Positions 52,852 to 64,000 of a DNA stretch of 64,000 nucleotides are shown piece after piece. Origin of the DNA: Psettodes erumei (taxonomy: Eukaryota; Chordata; Actinopteri; Pleuronectiformes; Psettodidae). A program made the translations under genes and the position numbers. The notes below the pieces were generated by a model. That model saw nothing but the letters and a program-made list of their open reading frames with translations, searched no databases and was not told where the DNA came from. The DNA lies in the NCBI GenBank assembly GCA_016785225.1, contig JAFBJZ010000450.1, positions 270,001 through 334,000 of the forward strand, written 5' to 3'. The first letter of the stretch is position 1. Each line of letters starts with the position of its first letter.

Positions 52852-55420
52852 TTTATTTCACCCCGATGGAGACGCTGAGGTGGGACTGTTTGTGTCCAGT
52901 ACCTGGCTGGTCTCGGGGGCGGGGCCTGTTCCCGGGCGGGCGGCGCTCTCCAGGATCTCCAGCAGACTCCGAGTCTGCTGCAGAGTCTCAGGTGTCCCCT
53001 CCGAGTCCTGCGGACGATAGACACGAACCCCTGAGGATCTAGTACTTCCTGGACCGCCGGACAGAAGGTCAACAGGACATGAGGCCCGGCCCGCTCCCGG
53101 TCCTGGACTCTCACTTGCAGGACACGTCTGACGATGACAGTCGCCTCCTGCAGGTCGCCCTCCAGCTGCCACCTCCTGCCCCTCGCCCTCTGCACCTCCT
53201 CCCTCAGCTGAGTCACCTCCAATGCTCTCTGATGCCGCTGCTCGGACACCGAGGCCAGGCGCAGTCTGAAACCACAGAGTGTGTGTTTGTGTGTGTGTCC
53301 TGCTGTTAGATGATGATGAAGTGGAGTTTTCACCTGAGAGCCTCCTCCTCCTTCAGCAGGTGCTCATGGGAGCTCCTCCTCTTCCTCTCCATCGTCCTCA
53401 GCTGCTGGCACTGCTTCCTGAGCCGCTCCGCCCCCTGAAGATCCCAGGACACTTTTACTGACGTTCCTTCCCCAGGACTAAAACAACAGACCCCCCCCCC
53501 TGGTCTCTGGTTACCGTCTTGTGGTTCAGCAGTCTCTGGGACACCCTGTCCAGGTCCTTCCTCAGTGTGTCCACATCCGAGCGGAGCCGGGTCTCCTGGT
53601 CCTGCAGGGCGCACTTCTCCTCAAAGAAATCCATGTTCTTGTTCACCAGGACCTGGACCCGGGCCTGGAGTTCCTCCAGCTGCTGGCAGTGCCGAGCCCG
53701 CTCCTCCAGGAGAACCTCTGAGATCTTGGTGGGAACCGTGTTCCTTGTGTCCTCGATCAACCTGCGTTTGGAGGACGAGATGGACGTTTATTGTTTTAAA
53801 CACCTAACCCCTCTCAGGAGATCCCGGCCTGTACCTGTCCTCCTCCAGCGCCGCCTCCGTCCACAGACCGTGGAGGACGTCTTCCAGCTCCTCTCTCTGC
53901 CGGACCAGCTCCTCCACCACCACCTCCATGTGTGACAGCTGCTGCTCCAGCTGCTGCTCCTCCTGCTCCTGCTTCACCACTGAGAGGAGCAGCGCTCGTT
54001 TCTCACAGGAAGTTCGTCACAAACTCATGAATATCACAGATCTTCCTTCGCCACGCAACATTAACGAGCAGCTCACCCTGCAGCCTCCTCTCTGAGTCCA
54101 GCTCCTCGGCCCGCTCCTGGGCCTCCTCCACCTCTTGCCTCTGCCGCAGCTTCAGGGCCTCTCTGTCCCGCCGGGCGACCCGCCGCTCACCCTCCAGCCG
54201 CTCCACCAGCTCCTCCACCCTCGACTCCTGCGCGGCAGCGGACCGCTTCATGTGCTGGACGATGTCCTCTGCGTCCGTCTGCAGAGCGTCGCACCGCAAG
54301 ACCAGGTCCGAGTTCTGAGTCTGCAGCGCGTCGCACCTGAGCTGACACCTGGACACAACAGGGTCACGTGCAAACACTCACTGTGAATATTTAAATTACA
54401 ATCCAACTATGTTTGCATAAGAAATTAAATGACACACCGACTTAATGAAAGAGACGCATGAAGCAGAAGCAGGAAGTTGAGATTCAATCAGTCAATTAAT
54501 TTTTATTTTATTTTATTTGAATACTAATTCATTGGTGATAAACCCGCCCTGTGTCTCAATAATTTCCTGGATCCAGTTTCTCACATGACCACCACGACCT
54601 GAGCGGGCTCAGCAGGAGCTTTAACTGCTAATTAGCAAACCAGCAAAAAATACTAGCAGAAAATAGCAACTAGCAAAAGATAATTTGTTTGTCGCTTTCT
54701 GTGACTTCTGGTTGACTTTACATTTGTTATTCTACATTTAAATTAGACCACAGAGTGTTACGATTTAATCTTTCCCACTTTAAGTCAGTATTTTTGTGTC
54801 GAACTCAGTAAACTCGGGAGGTGAAGGGTCAGAGCGTTAGCATGGACAAAGCTAATGTTAGCATGGCGCTGTATTAGCCGCTAACGAAGGCCTCTAGCTG
54901 CTAACGTTAGCGGCTAACGTTAGCTGGAGCAGCAGCGGTTAAAAGTCGCCTGATGCTAACGGTGCTACATGAGTTTTCGTCCGTCACCGCAACCGGAAGT
55001 GGATCCTTTTAATGTGAAATAACAGCTGGGTTCACCTGTTCGAGCCCGAACCGGAACACCTGGACGTGTTTTACTAACTCTTGTTGTTATGGAGGACGGC
55101 TGCTGTTCATCGGGACCAGAACCCGGAGAGGAGAACCTTATCAGGTAAGAACCAGAGTTTTGTTTTTGACATTGACCCAGCAGGTCTGAGTCACCCGGTT
55201 CGGGTTCGGCATCTTTCTGGTTATACCTCACGGGTCCGGGTCCTTCCAAGTAACAATATAGCGTCTGGTTCGGGCACATGCACGACCCGGTTCCCGGTAA
55301 CGTGACTGGTTATAGATATAATTAAATCCAGTCTTACCTTTCCAGCTGCTCATCCAGGAACCGAACCTGGGTCAAATACAGCGACCTCTCTCTGTCGTCG
55401 GAACCACGTTGATCCGCCAT
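52852..55420 (-). CDS. Coiled-coil protein, CFAP157-like (ciliary)
   Basis: Seven coding exons: 55420-55338, 54348-54077, 53979-53835, 53761-53515, 53434-53334, 53265-53115, 53007-52858. They sum to 1149 nt (382 residues) with agreeing phases; the feature extends six bases to include the poly(A) signal. The protein is almost all coiled coil rich in Glu, Arg, Gln and Leu. The N-terminal SLYLTQVRFLDEQLERC and the following EDIVQHMKRSAAAQESRVEE resemble the start of CFAP157, a basal-body and axoneme protein needed for sperm flagella. The C-terminal GRRWQLEGDLQEATVIVRRVL block occupies a similar place. The human protein is longer (about 520), and other ciliary coiled-coil families are possible. 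The stop codon is followed immediately by AATAAA, giving an extremely short 3' UTR. Confidence 0.6.
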
Positions 55421-55816
55421 TTCTTTGCCCTTTTACTTTATTTATGTTTGTAGTTTTTTTTTGGTTGTTGATGGAGACGTTTAGGATCAAGCTTATGCGT
55501 TGCCAGGGAATGAGGCCTTCAGGGGCAGCTCGTAAAGTACAGTTCTAAACCAGGTTCCGAACTGTTACTGCGACGTACTACTCACGATTTACACGGGTTC
55601 GTTCATGTATTTTTTCCCGCCTTTGCAGCACTTGTGTATGTTGTGAGTGAAGTCGTCAGAGTCACGTGACAGGCTGGTTGAACCCGCAGGAACCCGACAC
55701 GAACGTTTATTTTCTTTTTAATCGTTTTCTCCGATGCAGACGTTTCTGCAGGTGAAGATTTAAGATGCTTTAATTTGAATCCGTCAGCAGATTCTTGTCT
55801 TGCCTGGAGGGCTTTT

Positions 55817-55848
<32 letters not shown>

Positions 55849-55998
55849 TCAGTCTGTGGCTGTGAAAGTGTCTCTGTAATTGCTTTGTTTAGCCTCACGC
55901 AGACAGACACACACGTCACTGGACCAGAATCCATCCACAGATTACATTTCTCGCCCGCAGTGTAATTGTGCTGCGGTGGTGGTTAATGTATACAGAGA

Positions 55999-56033
<35 letters not shown>

Positions 56034-57194
56034 ACTGAGGACAGCTGCTGGGGCTGAGGTCAGAGGTCGGTCTGGGTCAAGCGCTTCCTTCGCCGACACG
56101 TGCGACGGGGACCTTTGTCACCGGACTTGTCCCGCGCCTCATTCGTTTGCATTTGTTTAGATCAGATTTCCGGAGTGAAGCGCGTGGTTTCCGGACGAGT
56201 CCGTGACTGCGAGATGAACTCGGGTTCGGCGGGCCCGGCGTGCACCTGTGCGAGGATACCTTCAGGTACAGTAAGTCATTTTCATAGCTGAGGTTTCTGC
56301 TCGCTGCGCGCACTGTCGTAACCTGCTGGTGGTGTCCTGCACGCTACCTCCACCTCCCACAAATATTCAGCCCGAGGCCGCGGTACTGTACCTCAGCCGT
56401 CTGTTTTTCTTGGCTCTGTTTGTCGTCCTCCGCATCAACCCAGCCGAGTTTAGCCCGAGAGGACGATGCCGTTTAAGAGACGAGTAATGTGCTGCTTGCA
56501 CGAGAACGCAGAGCGCTCGCCCGGGACACGTGGACGGAAAGACGATCCAATCGCCCCCAAACATTTGTTTTCATTCGACTCTAATCCGGGTTCAGTTTTT
56601 CTCTCCTCCACACCGTCGTTTCCTCGGCACGCCGTTCAACTCTTTCTCATCCATGTCACGAACTGTTTTCATGAGGGGAACCAAAAAAACCCCTAGAAAC
56701 GCAGCGACAACGGGAGTGAAACTTAAATAATCAATTCAATTCATGTTCAGTTTGCATCCTGGTTGGACAGAGACCTGATGTTTGACCGGTTGCAGCAGGA
56801 ACCATGAGCCCACTCGTTCATTTCACCATGGACGCGTCACGGAACCGTTCGCTGCACCATCAAAGGGTTCGGACTCCTTTCGAACGCTCCGGCCGTGTCC
56901 CTGAACGCACCACGTGTTCCCGAACACCGAACGCCTGCCTGAGACTTCACCTGAACGACGTCTCCGGGTCCCAGTTTGACATCCCGGCAGCACGAGTGGG
57001 TTCGCGTTCTGGTCCCGGCGGGTCGACCGCGGGCCTCAGGGCTGCAGGCGCGGCATCGCGAGTCCAACCAGAGAACAAGTGATGCTGCGGAGAGGCTGTT
57101 TGTTTCCCAGTCGTCATGGCAGTCTGTAATTAGACCAGTCTTCCTTTGGCGTTGCCCAACAAATCGAGCAGCTTCGCACACCAGCCTTGTTGAA

Positions 57195-57235
<41 letters not shown>

Positions 57236-60200
57236 ACCAGCTACTGCGCAGAGATATAACTGATAACGAGCCACCACAGAGAAAAACAGACCGGATCAGA
57301 AGAATTTCACCACCTCCTGACCTCTGAAGGTGTCTCACAGTTCAGGAGGTGGAGAACATCTGACGCTGAACGTCAGCAGAGGTTTTTGACCATCAGATAC
57401 TGAAACACTCTCAGCTGTCAGTCATCGGGGGGGTCTGTGTGGGTTTCAAATGTACCTTCGGGTCTGACGACCGAGATCACGTCTCACTCCTAACGTGGAC
57501 TCCCGGTTCTTGTCCTCTAGTCCACGTCTCGTGCGGTTGTTTACCCCCCAACTCCTCTGTTGTATTTTTTGTTTGTTCTTTCTGGAAAGGTCCAGAACTT
57601 AAGAAACTCTTCGTCTAACGTGAAATCGGCCTCCCGTGGACCTCGTCGCTGAACTGCACCCCGACATTTGTGTTCGCTTTAGTCGGACATGACGTGAGAT
57701 CACAGAAACTCTCGAGTGCGAAAATAAAAATGTTCTAATTTTATCTTGAAAAGCCCGGGCGAGCCCATAATTCATCCTCATCGTAAAACTCCACGGCATT
57801 GTGCGCCTGAGAGAGGAAATTGGACGTTTAATGTTTTATGGGGGAAATGATTATAATGTTCACCTTCATTTTAACTCCTGAGTGAGAAGAATTGGTTTGG
57901 TTTTGACTCTGGAAACTGGAATTTTCCTTCAGCCGCCTCCTTTGAAACGAAGGTTGCATGGATTCCTGCAGTAGGGTGGTAGCTGATGTGATCACAGCTC
58001 CAGGAAACATTTATCCATATTCTTAAGCTGTAATAACTGATGATTTTCAAGCTCCGACGTGCCCCCGCCTCTTGTTTCCTGCAGCCGAGCCTTTTCCTCT
58101 CAGCAGGTATGAACCAACACTTCGGTATTCTGATGCCATGTCAGCAGCTGCTGCAGCATCGCACCACATCGGGGGGGAAGCCTGAAAAACGCCAGGCGAA
58201 TTGTTCCCAGATCCAGCGCGCAGACGTGGGGAACGAGCCTTCGGGGCGTCTTCGTGAAGCTCAAGCTGCCCGGACGGTTGACCCCGATGTCATGGAGGAA
58301 CTCGTCAGCTTCGGTGGAAGTCATTACTTTCCCTTGGTGTTTCGTCAGGCACGTCGGTCATATCCGCTCTGACACGCCGCTTTCCTGCTGACTGATTCAG
58401 ATCAGTAATGGGAAGTCATATCCAGGTGTTTGTCAAGAGGTTTTTCCAAAAACTACCCCCCTCCCATGTCAGGGTATGACACCGGTGTGGACGTGATTTA
58501 CTTGGTGTGTGCAGCCGGCTATTGCTCTACTGCAAAACATCACTGGTGCTGATCAAAACTAAGAATTTAAAGCAACAGGGTGAAAGGGAGATTTCTCCAG
58601 TAAGATGAGCTCTCAGAGTGGTTCCAAGAATAGAAACCTGTTTACGTTCTTAACAAAGGTCTATTTTTGGCCCGTTCATTTAGGAAAATGTGTCGCAGTG
58701 GTTCGTCGGCTCAGGACGGAGCCGCATACCGGTGTCAAACCTCAGCTGTGCAGAGTTTCATGTGTCGCCTCGCGTTAACAAAGGAGTGACCTTAGAAGTG
58801 ACAACACGAGACACTGACGTGCAGACTGACACTGGAGGATTTCACCGAGCGGAAGACATGCCAATAATACTGAAACTGGAACCGAGCGGCGTCCGTCGAA
58901 GCTGCTTGTTCTGTGGATGTGACAAAATGTGGTACGTGACGGTACGACGGTTCGTGAGCTGGAGAACGACATCTTCCTTCCGGCTTCTATATTATAGAGT
59001 TCCAGTTCTCTCAATCCTGGCCTGAACCCCTCCAACACTTTGGTCTGGTTCTGCCTTTAGTTTGGCGCCAATGGGCCAAATACCTCCACATCCAGTGACA
59101 GTCCCGGGTCACCTCGGTGTTCTGCAGATTCGCACGGAGCTTAACGGAAATGTGACAAAGGGTCCGATGTTACCCGGATCCTCTGTTCACCATTTCTACA
59201 GATGTGTTCTCCCGGCATCCAGTGGTCAGGGTCCTCCGGGCCCAAGCCCGATGAAACCTGATTATGGGAACATGACAAAGGAGTTCCCCAGCTCTGAATT
59301 CACTTGGTATCACATGGGCGATCGTGGGCCAACGCTTGAGGGAACCGATCAAACGATTGGTTAGTGCCTCCTTGAAAAGGGTCTGGGGGCGGGATCCTTG
59401 AAAGTGGCGGGACCTCAGGAAGTTCAAACCTTTGGCAAATGGATCAGCTTTCGACGTTCCCATCGACCACAGAACCACTTTGTGTTTCCTGCTACGCTAA
59501 CGAGCTAAATGTGGATGTTAGCATTTAGCTTAAGGCATCGGATCGCAATCGAACGGTTGTTTGTTGTGCCCTTTAGAAGTGAAGTTCATCATCTCGCCGT
59601 TGTTGCCTCTCGCTCGCCGGGCGAATGGGCGTGGACAGACCCAATGCACGAGCCCCAGTAAAAATAGACACCAGGTGAAGTATGTGTTCCCTTTGGCCAG
59701 AACCGCCGACACTCCCTTGGTGAATCACAGTCAGCTCTCAGGGTTTGGTCCCTGTGGGGTTTTATTTATTTTATTTTATCCTCTGACTGGAGTGGGTTCA
59801 AAGAGTCGGACCGGTGCCGTTTGTTTTGGACACCTCCCATCCCCATTAGCAACTAGCACATCGTCAGCGTAGCGCTGCAGTGCGGCGTGCGTCCTTGTGT
59901 CCGGCTGAGAAGCGACAACAACAAAACTACGTTTAACACAAGGGGAAAAAAAAGGTGCAGCCCTCATAATTTGGGTGCGTTCTCCTCTGTTGCCTGCGCC
60001 CCGTGTGTATTTGTGTTGTCGTTTCCAAGCTGAACTTGTGTGTGTGTGTGTGTGTGTGTAATTATGTGTGCGCTTTTATTTTTGGAGTGTTTTCAGCGCC
60101 GGTGCAGAAGTTTGTGTTCTCCTGCTGCCAGGTTGTCTAATTGCCGCAGTTGTATTTTTGGGTCATGCAGGGTTGGGCTGCATGACACATTTACAATCTA

Positions 60201-60440
60201 CACAACTGCCAGACGCACAAAATTACTGAGGTCTGACTCATAATCAATACGTTCAGGTGTGTACATCAGGTGTGCGTTTTGCCCGCACGCTGCACAGGCG
60301 TTGCGTCCCCTTTACACAAAAGTGTGCGACGTTCCGCTGCCGGCAGTCGTCGGCAGTTTTGTTTGTGAACACGATGTTTCCTGAACTCTGACCTCGCCTG
60401 ACCTCACATGACCTCACCTGAGGCAGCAGGACGCCCGTTA

Positions 60441-60473
<33 letters not shown>

Positions 60474-61030
60474 CTGTGTGTGTTGACTGGAGGCAGCCTG
60501 TCGTGACAGGTTGTCGACTTGCCGCGCTGTGTGTGTGTGTGTGTGTGTGTGTGTGTTGAATTACTGTACATCACATACTGTAGTGTCATGAAATAATGAT
60601 ATACAGTATGTGTGTGTGTGTGTGTGGCGTGCAGAGAGAGAGAGAGAAGGGTGGGCGGGCGATCAAAGCAATGCAAACACATTCCAGAAGTTTCTCTGGA
60701 GCTCTGTGGTCGAAGCCTGAGGAGAGAGGAGGAGGAGCAGCGCCGAGGTCCACACGCGAGGAGGAGAGAGGACTGAGGAGAAGAAAGAGGAGGAGGTGGG
60801 GGGTAGGAGAGGAGAGAGGAGAGAGGAGGAGGAGGCCGGGGGGGTAGGAGAGGGGGAAGGGGGTGGGAGAGGGGAGGAGGAGGAGGAGGAGGAGGAGGAG
60901 GAGGAGGAGGAGGAGGAGTGCTCCTGAGCTCCTCAGTCGTGGTGACAGCAGCTGATGATCATCTCATCTTTAATAATAATATTAAAGATGTTGTCAACAA
61001 CTTTAATTGTTCCATAGAAAAACAGTTGTT

Positions 61031-61068
<38 letters not shown>

Positions 61069-61260
61069 GTCGTCCTGTAACCTGCAGCTTCTTGCATCCA
61101 CATGCATCTTCTCAGTGCGTTGATGATCAGAGCAGAGGAGGTGGAGGTGAAGCAGTTGTTTTGATTTCTTTGGTGGGGTGCATCTAAAAATAATTTAACC
61201 TGTGAACAACAATAATTTGCAGGTGTGGGCGGAGCCAGCCGCTGACACCTCCTCCACCTG
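55421..61260. other. Gene-poor, microsatellite-rich interval
   Basis: No exon with recognisable homology or linked splice sites in 5.8 kb. It holds (CA)n at 55820-55848, (GT)n at 56001-56030, (CA)n at 57198-57234, (GT)n near 60040-60060, 60443-60470, 60529-60555 and 61034-61066, and a long GGA-type purine tract at 60718-60917. The upstream regulatory region of ier3 probably lies here. Confidence 0.6.
60718..60917 (+). repeat. Polypurine GA/GGA tract upstream of ier3
   Basis: About 200 bp almost purely A and G on the plus strand, ending in a clean (GGA)n of about 46 bp (about 60872-60917). It lies 470-670 bp upstream of the ier3 start codon. Such mirror-symmetric purine tracts can form triplex DNA and also slip during sequencing. 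Confidence 0.9.
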
Positions 61261-61264
61261 CTCA

Positions 61265-61272
61265 TATTTAAA
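61265..61272 (+). promoter_or_regulatory. ier3: TATA box of ier3
   Basis: TATTTAAA, about 118 bp upstream of the ATG, preceded by GC-rich DNA. It fits an inducible immediate-early promoter. Confidence 0.65.
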
Positions 61273-61389
61273 GAGCCCGCGCAGGAGTTGGAGGCAGATC
61301 GGTGATGGAGGCGTAGGTCACCGCCTGCAGAGGGAGGTGTCGGGAGGAGCCACAGCAGGAGCGAACCGGACCCTCGGAACCGAAGACCC

Positions 61390-62099
61390 ATGTCCTCCTC
61401 CTGCCCCGGACCCGTCCCCGTGGCCCTGGGGCCCCTGGAGGCCCCCGCCGACCTCCCCGCCTCCGCCTGCGCGCATCCCAGTCCGCCGCGGTGTAGGCGA
61501 CCCCGGCGGGTCCTGTACCCGGCCTCCCGCAGCAGGAGGCCCCGGGTGAAGGAGGCCCCGGACCACGCCCGCCGCTGGCTGCTGCTCCTCTCTGCGCTCG
61601 TCTTCCTGCAGATCTACACCGAGGAGACGCACACCTGCGCAGGTACGCTGCGCTGTCGGCTCAGGTTTCAGCTGAATTACACAAAAAACAGGGTTTTGCC
61701 TGCATGTTGCAGGAGATCGGTGCGCGACGCTGTAACTCAACACCGCTCGGCTTCTCTACACGCTCTAATTACAAATGTCAAATGTGCGACCGCGCCCGGC
61801 ATCACGGCGACGTGTGACGCACAAAACCTCGCCTGAGATCAGAGAAATGTCAGACTATTCTGTGACGGGAAAAAAAATCGTTCTGCAGCCACCGCGGGTT
61901 TCACGCAGCCTTGTGTCTCGTGTTGTCTCGCGTACCTGCAGACCTCCAGAGCCAGCGCCCGGACCCGGCGGTGTGTCCGGCCCACGACGGGGAGGCGAGC
62001 CCGGACACGGCGTGGGGACAGACGGCGGAGGAGCCCCGGCGCGTCCACACCGTGGGCGGAGCTTCGTCCAAGGCTCAACCGGAGTGCGTGGTGGCCTGA
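61390..62099 (+). CDS. ier3: Immediate early response 3 (IEX-1)
   Basis: Two coding exons, 61390-61642 and 61942-62099, totalling 411 nt (136 residues); the family also has one intron. The diagnostic block is RRPRRVLYPAS followed by a transmembrane-like helix (WLLLLSALVFLQIYTEE), which matches the RRVLYP and C-terminal hydrophobic region of mammalian IER3. The N-terminus is Pro/Ala rich as expected. IER3 is a stress- and growth-factor-induced regulator of apoptosis, ERK signalling and NF-kappa-B, on membranes and in the nucleus. The segment after the helix (ending PECVVA) does not resemble the conserved C-terminal tail of the mammalian protein, so the fish form seems shortened there. AATAAA lies at 62274-62279. 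Confidence 0.82.
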
Positions 62100-62273
62100 C
62101 GCTCTGAGGTCGGGGTCGGAGGTGACCTCTGACCTTTGGTTCTGTGCGGCGGGGTGGACGAGGACCTTGAGCGTGTCCGATGATACGCCGACGATGACGA
62201 GCTCTCTTTATAAGAGACTGGACTCGGAACAGAAACTGTTTGATGCCTGTGTTGTTTTTATATTTTACAGTCT

Positions 62274-62279
62274 AATAAA
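62274..62279 (+). terminator. ier3: Polyadenylation signal of ier3
   Basis: AATAAA 175 bp past the stop, immediately before a (TG)n tract at 62289-62322. Confidence 0.75.
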
Positions 62280-62286
62280 TCACTTC

Positions 62287-62323
<37 letters not shown>

Positions 62324-63281
62324 CTGAACACACTCATACGTGTACTCTATAGTATAATGTATAATAATATTATATATTATATAAGTAATTTTAAAATCAT
62401 ACGAGACATAAATAAATTTGAATCTGACTTTAAAACTGACGTTCTCCTGAACCCACCGTCATAATCTAACAATAATAATAATGAAGTATACGACAATGTT
62501 CTACGACCTGTGACACACACGTTACCGATAATACTCGTGTACTTGTACTGAAGAAATTCCTTCAGTACAAGGATGTGCATTGAGTGAACTGCCGCACAGT
62601 GCACGCTCCGCATAGTCACGCCTGATTCCACCTGATCTGAGCTCCGACGGCGGCCGCGACCCCGAGGCGGTCTGGGGGGTGTGTGTGTGTGTGTGTGACA
62701 CACACTGTTATATACACAACGTTAGCGTACCAGTCGTTTGCTCCAGCTTTAAACACTTGAACTTTTGTTTGCCTGAAAATTTACAGCGCTTAATGAGAAA
62801 ATGTTAAAAAAAAAAAAAAAACGGATCCAGCCGTCAGAACCGGATCCAGCTGTCAGAACCGGATCCGGCAGGTTCTCTGAGCTCTTGATGGACGGCCGAA
62901 GCCTTGATGTGCGTCAGCTGTTTAAACTCGTGTCAGCCGGTGGAGGATGGATGGGGTTGTATGACGTTTGAAGCGGTGACGGGCGATGATGGATGGACGC
63001 GGGCGCAGACACTCAAACGAGGTGCAGGTGCTGAGACTCTGCCTCCGGGCGCCCGCTGATTTATGCAAACCCTGTGTCGGCGTCGTGCGCCTGCTGGTTG
63101 TAAAGTTCACCGTGTCGGTTCAGGACCAGAAGCCGTCGGGGGGGGGGAACCCGGACCGGCACCTCGGCCGGTCGCAATCTGCCGCGCCGCCACTAGATGT
63201 CACTGACTCCTGCTCGGTTTTCAACTCGCAAGCGAATGTCTGAGGTCGGCGCTGCGATGTTTGTGGGATGAACAGTCCCAC

Positions 63282-63358
<77 letters not shown>

Positions 63359-64000
63359 AGAGACTCACCTGAAGCATTAGTTTTAAAAGATGCAGGCGTC
63401 GGATGCTCCTCTGTTCAGACCGCAGCAGCCGCCATGTTGTTGTCGTCACGCCCGCCGATTGTCGTACGTTCCCGCCAGCCTCACCTGCGTTCCTCTTTAA
63501 TCCTTTAAACGATTCACTTCTGAGACGACCCGGTCTTCGTCCTCCGGCGGACGCAGGCGCTCTGCAGGTGTGGCGAGATGAAGACCGCTGTCAGTCTGCA
63601 GGTGCTTGATCGCGGCTTGTTCCACGTTCTCCGTCGGGGATCATCCGCCATCTTCGTTTCTGATCGAGGCCACTTCCTGGTTCTTCTTCTTCTTCTTCTC
63701 CTGATGAATGGTTGATCCTGTCATCGAAAGCAGCTGATCTGATCCAGATCTGATCCAAACACACCAGAGACTCACTGTTAGTCAAACGCAGAGTCAGGAA
63801 ACCCATTTTTCGTCACACAGGATTTTAGCGGAATCATGTTTTTGTCATTAATCGAATCCAAACACAGACGTTCTGTTGATTTCTAATCATTCCTCATCTG
63901 GTTTTACAGATGAGAGTCCGGATCCTGATCTGCTGAGTCATGGAGGAAGCAGCGAGCGAGAGAGAGAGTGGGTTTTATTTTCAGAGCAGGAACTTTTTTT
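62280..64000. other. Intergenic, no gene recognised
   Basis: Contains (TG)n at 62289-62322, a poly(A) run near 62807-62820, GGATCCAG-type short repeats at 62822-62868 and a long (GT)n at 63284-63354. No supported exon. Confidence 0.6.
63284..63354. repeat. Long (GT)n microsatellite
   Basis: About 70 bp of uninterrupted GT, one of the longest dinucleotide tracts in the window. Confidence 0.95.

Overview
This window is vertebrate nuclear DNA, almost certainly from a ray-finned (teleost, probably percomorph) fish. Evidence: spliced genes with GT-AG introns and AATAAA signals, very abundant (CA)n/(GT)n and (CT)n microsatellites, short introns, CpG-rich promoters with GCTA/TTAGC clusters, a Tc1 relic, and fish-type GIMAP and SUEL-lectin genes. 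There are no CRISPR arrays, prokaryotic operons, rRNA genes or convincing tRNA genes. Layout: rsph14 (- strand, 1.9-4.1 kb); a large secreted C80-peptidase / TcdA-TcdB-pore-like / RTX-repeat gene (+, about 5.2-14.7 kb); pik3r1 (-, 15.1-22.6 kb); shld3 (-, 23.3-25.1 kb); ppp2ca-type PP2A catalytic subunit (-, 25.4-29.5 kb), head-to-head with srp19 (+, 30.3-32.0 kb); a small SUEL-lectin gene (-, 32.3-34.0 kb); a decayed Tc1 transposon (35.0-35.7 kb); a four-G-domain GIMAP8-like gene (-, 35.8-41.2 kb); an eight-coding-exon actin (+, 44.6-48.1 kb); a membrane RING-finger gene of the RNF183/223/225 type (+, 49.3-52.0 kb); a CFAP157-like coiled-coil gene (-, 52.9-55.4 kb); a gene-poor repeat-rich stretch; and ier3 (+, 61.3-62.3 kb). 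The genes do not form one pathway. pik3r1, shld3, ppp2ca and srp19 all have human counterparts on chromosome 5q, so this looks like conserved synteny. rsph14 and the CFAP157-like gene are ciliary; the GIMAP, lectin and toxin-like genes are plausibly immune or mucosal. The standout is the gene at 5.95-14.4 kb. It has five small vertebrate-style 5' exons (signal peptide, then two equal 45-nt exons each carrying an RxRR convertase-like site) joined to one 6.6-kb exon. That exon encodes a cysteine-peptidase module like those of bacterial MARTX and clostridial toxins, a hydrophobic pore-like region and RTX Ca-binding repeats. This looks like a bacterial toxin architecture acquired and domesticated by a fish. 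Caution on sequence quality: conserved genes here carry apparent 1-2 nt frame breaks, mostly in or beside short homopolymers (rsph14, the toxin-like gene, pik3r1, shld3, actin, RNF gene). Consensus errors are therefore a more likely cause than gene death, and none of these genes should be called a pseudogene on this sequence alone.
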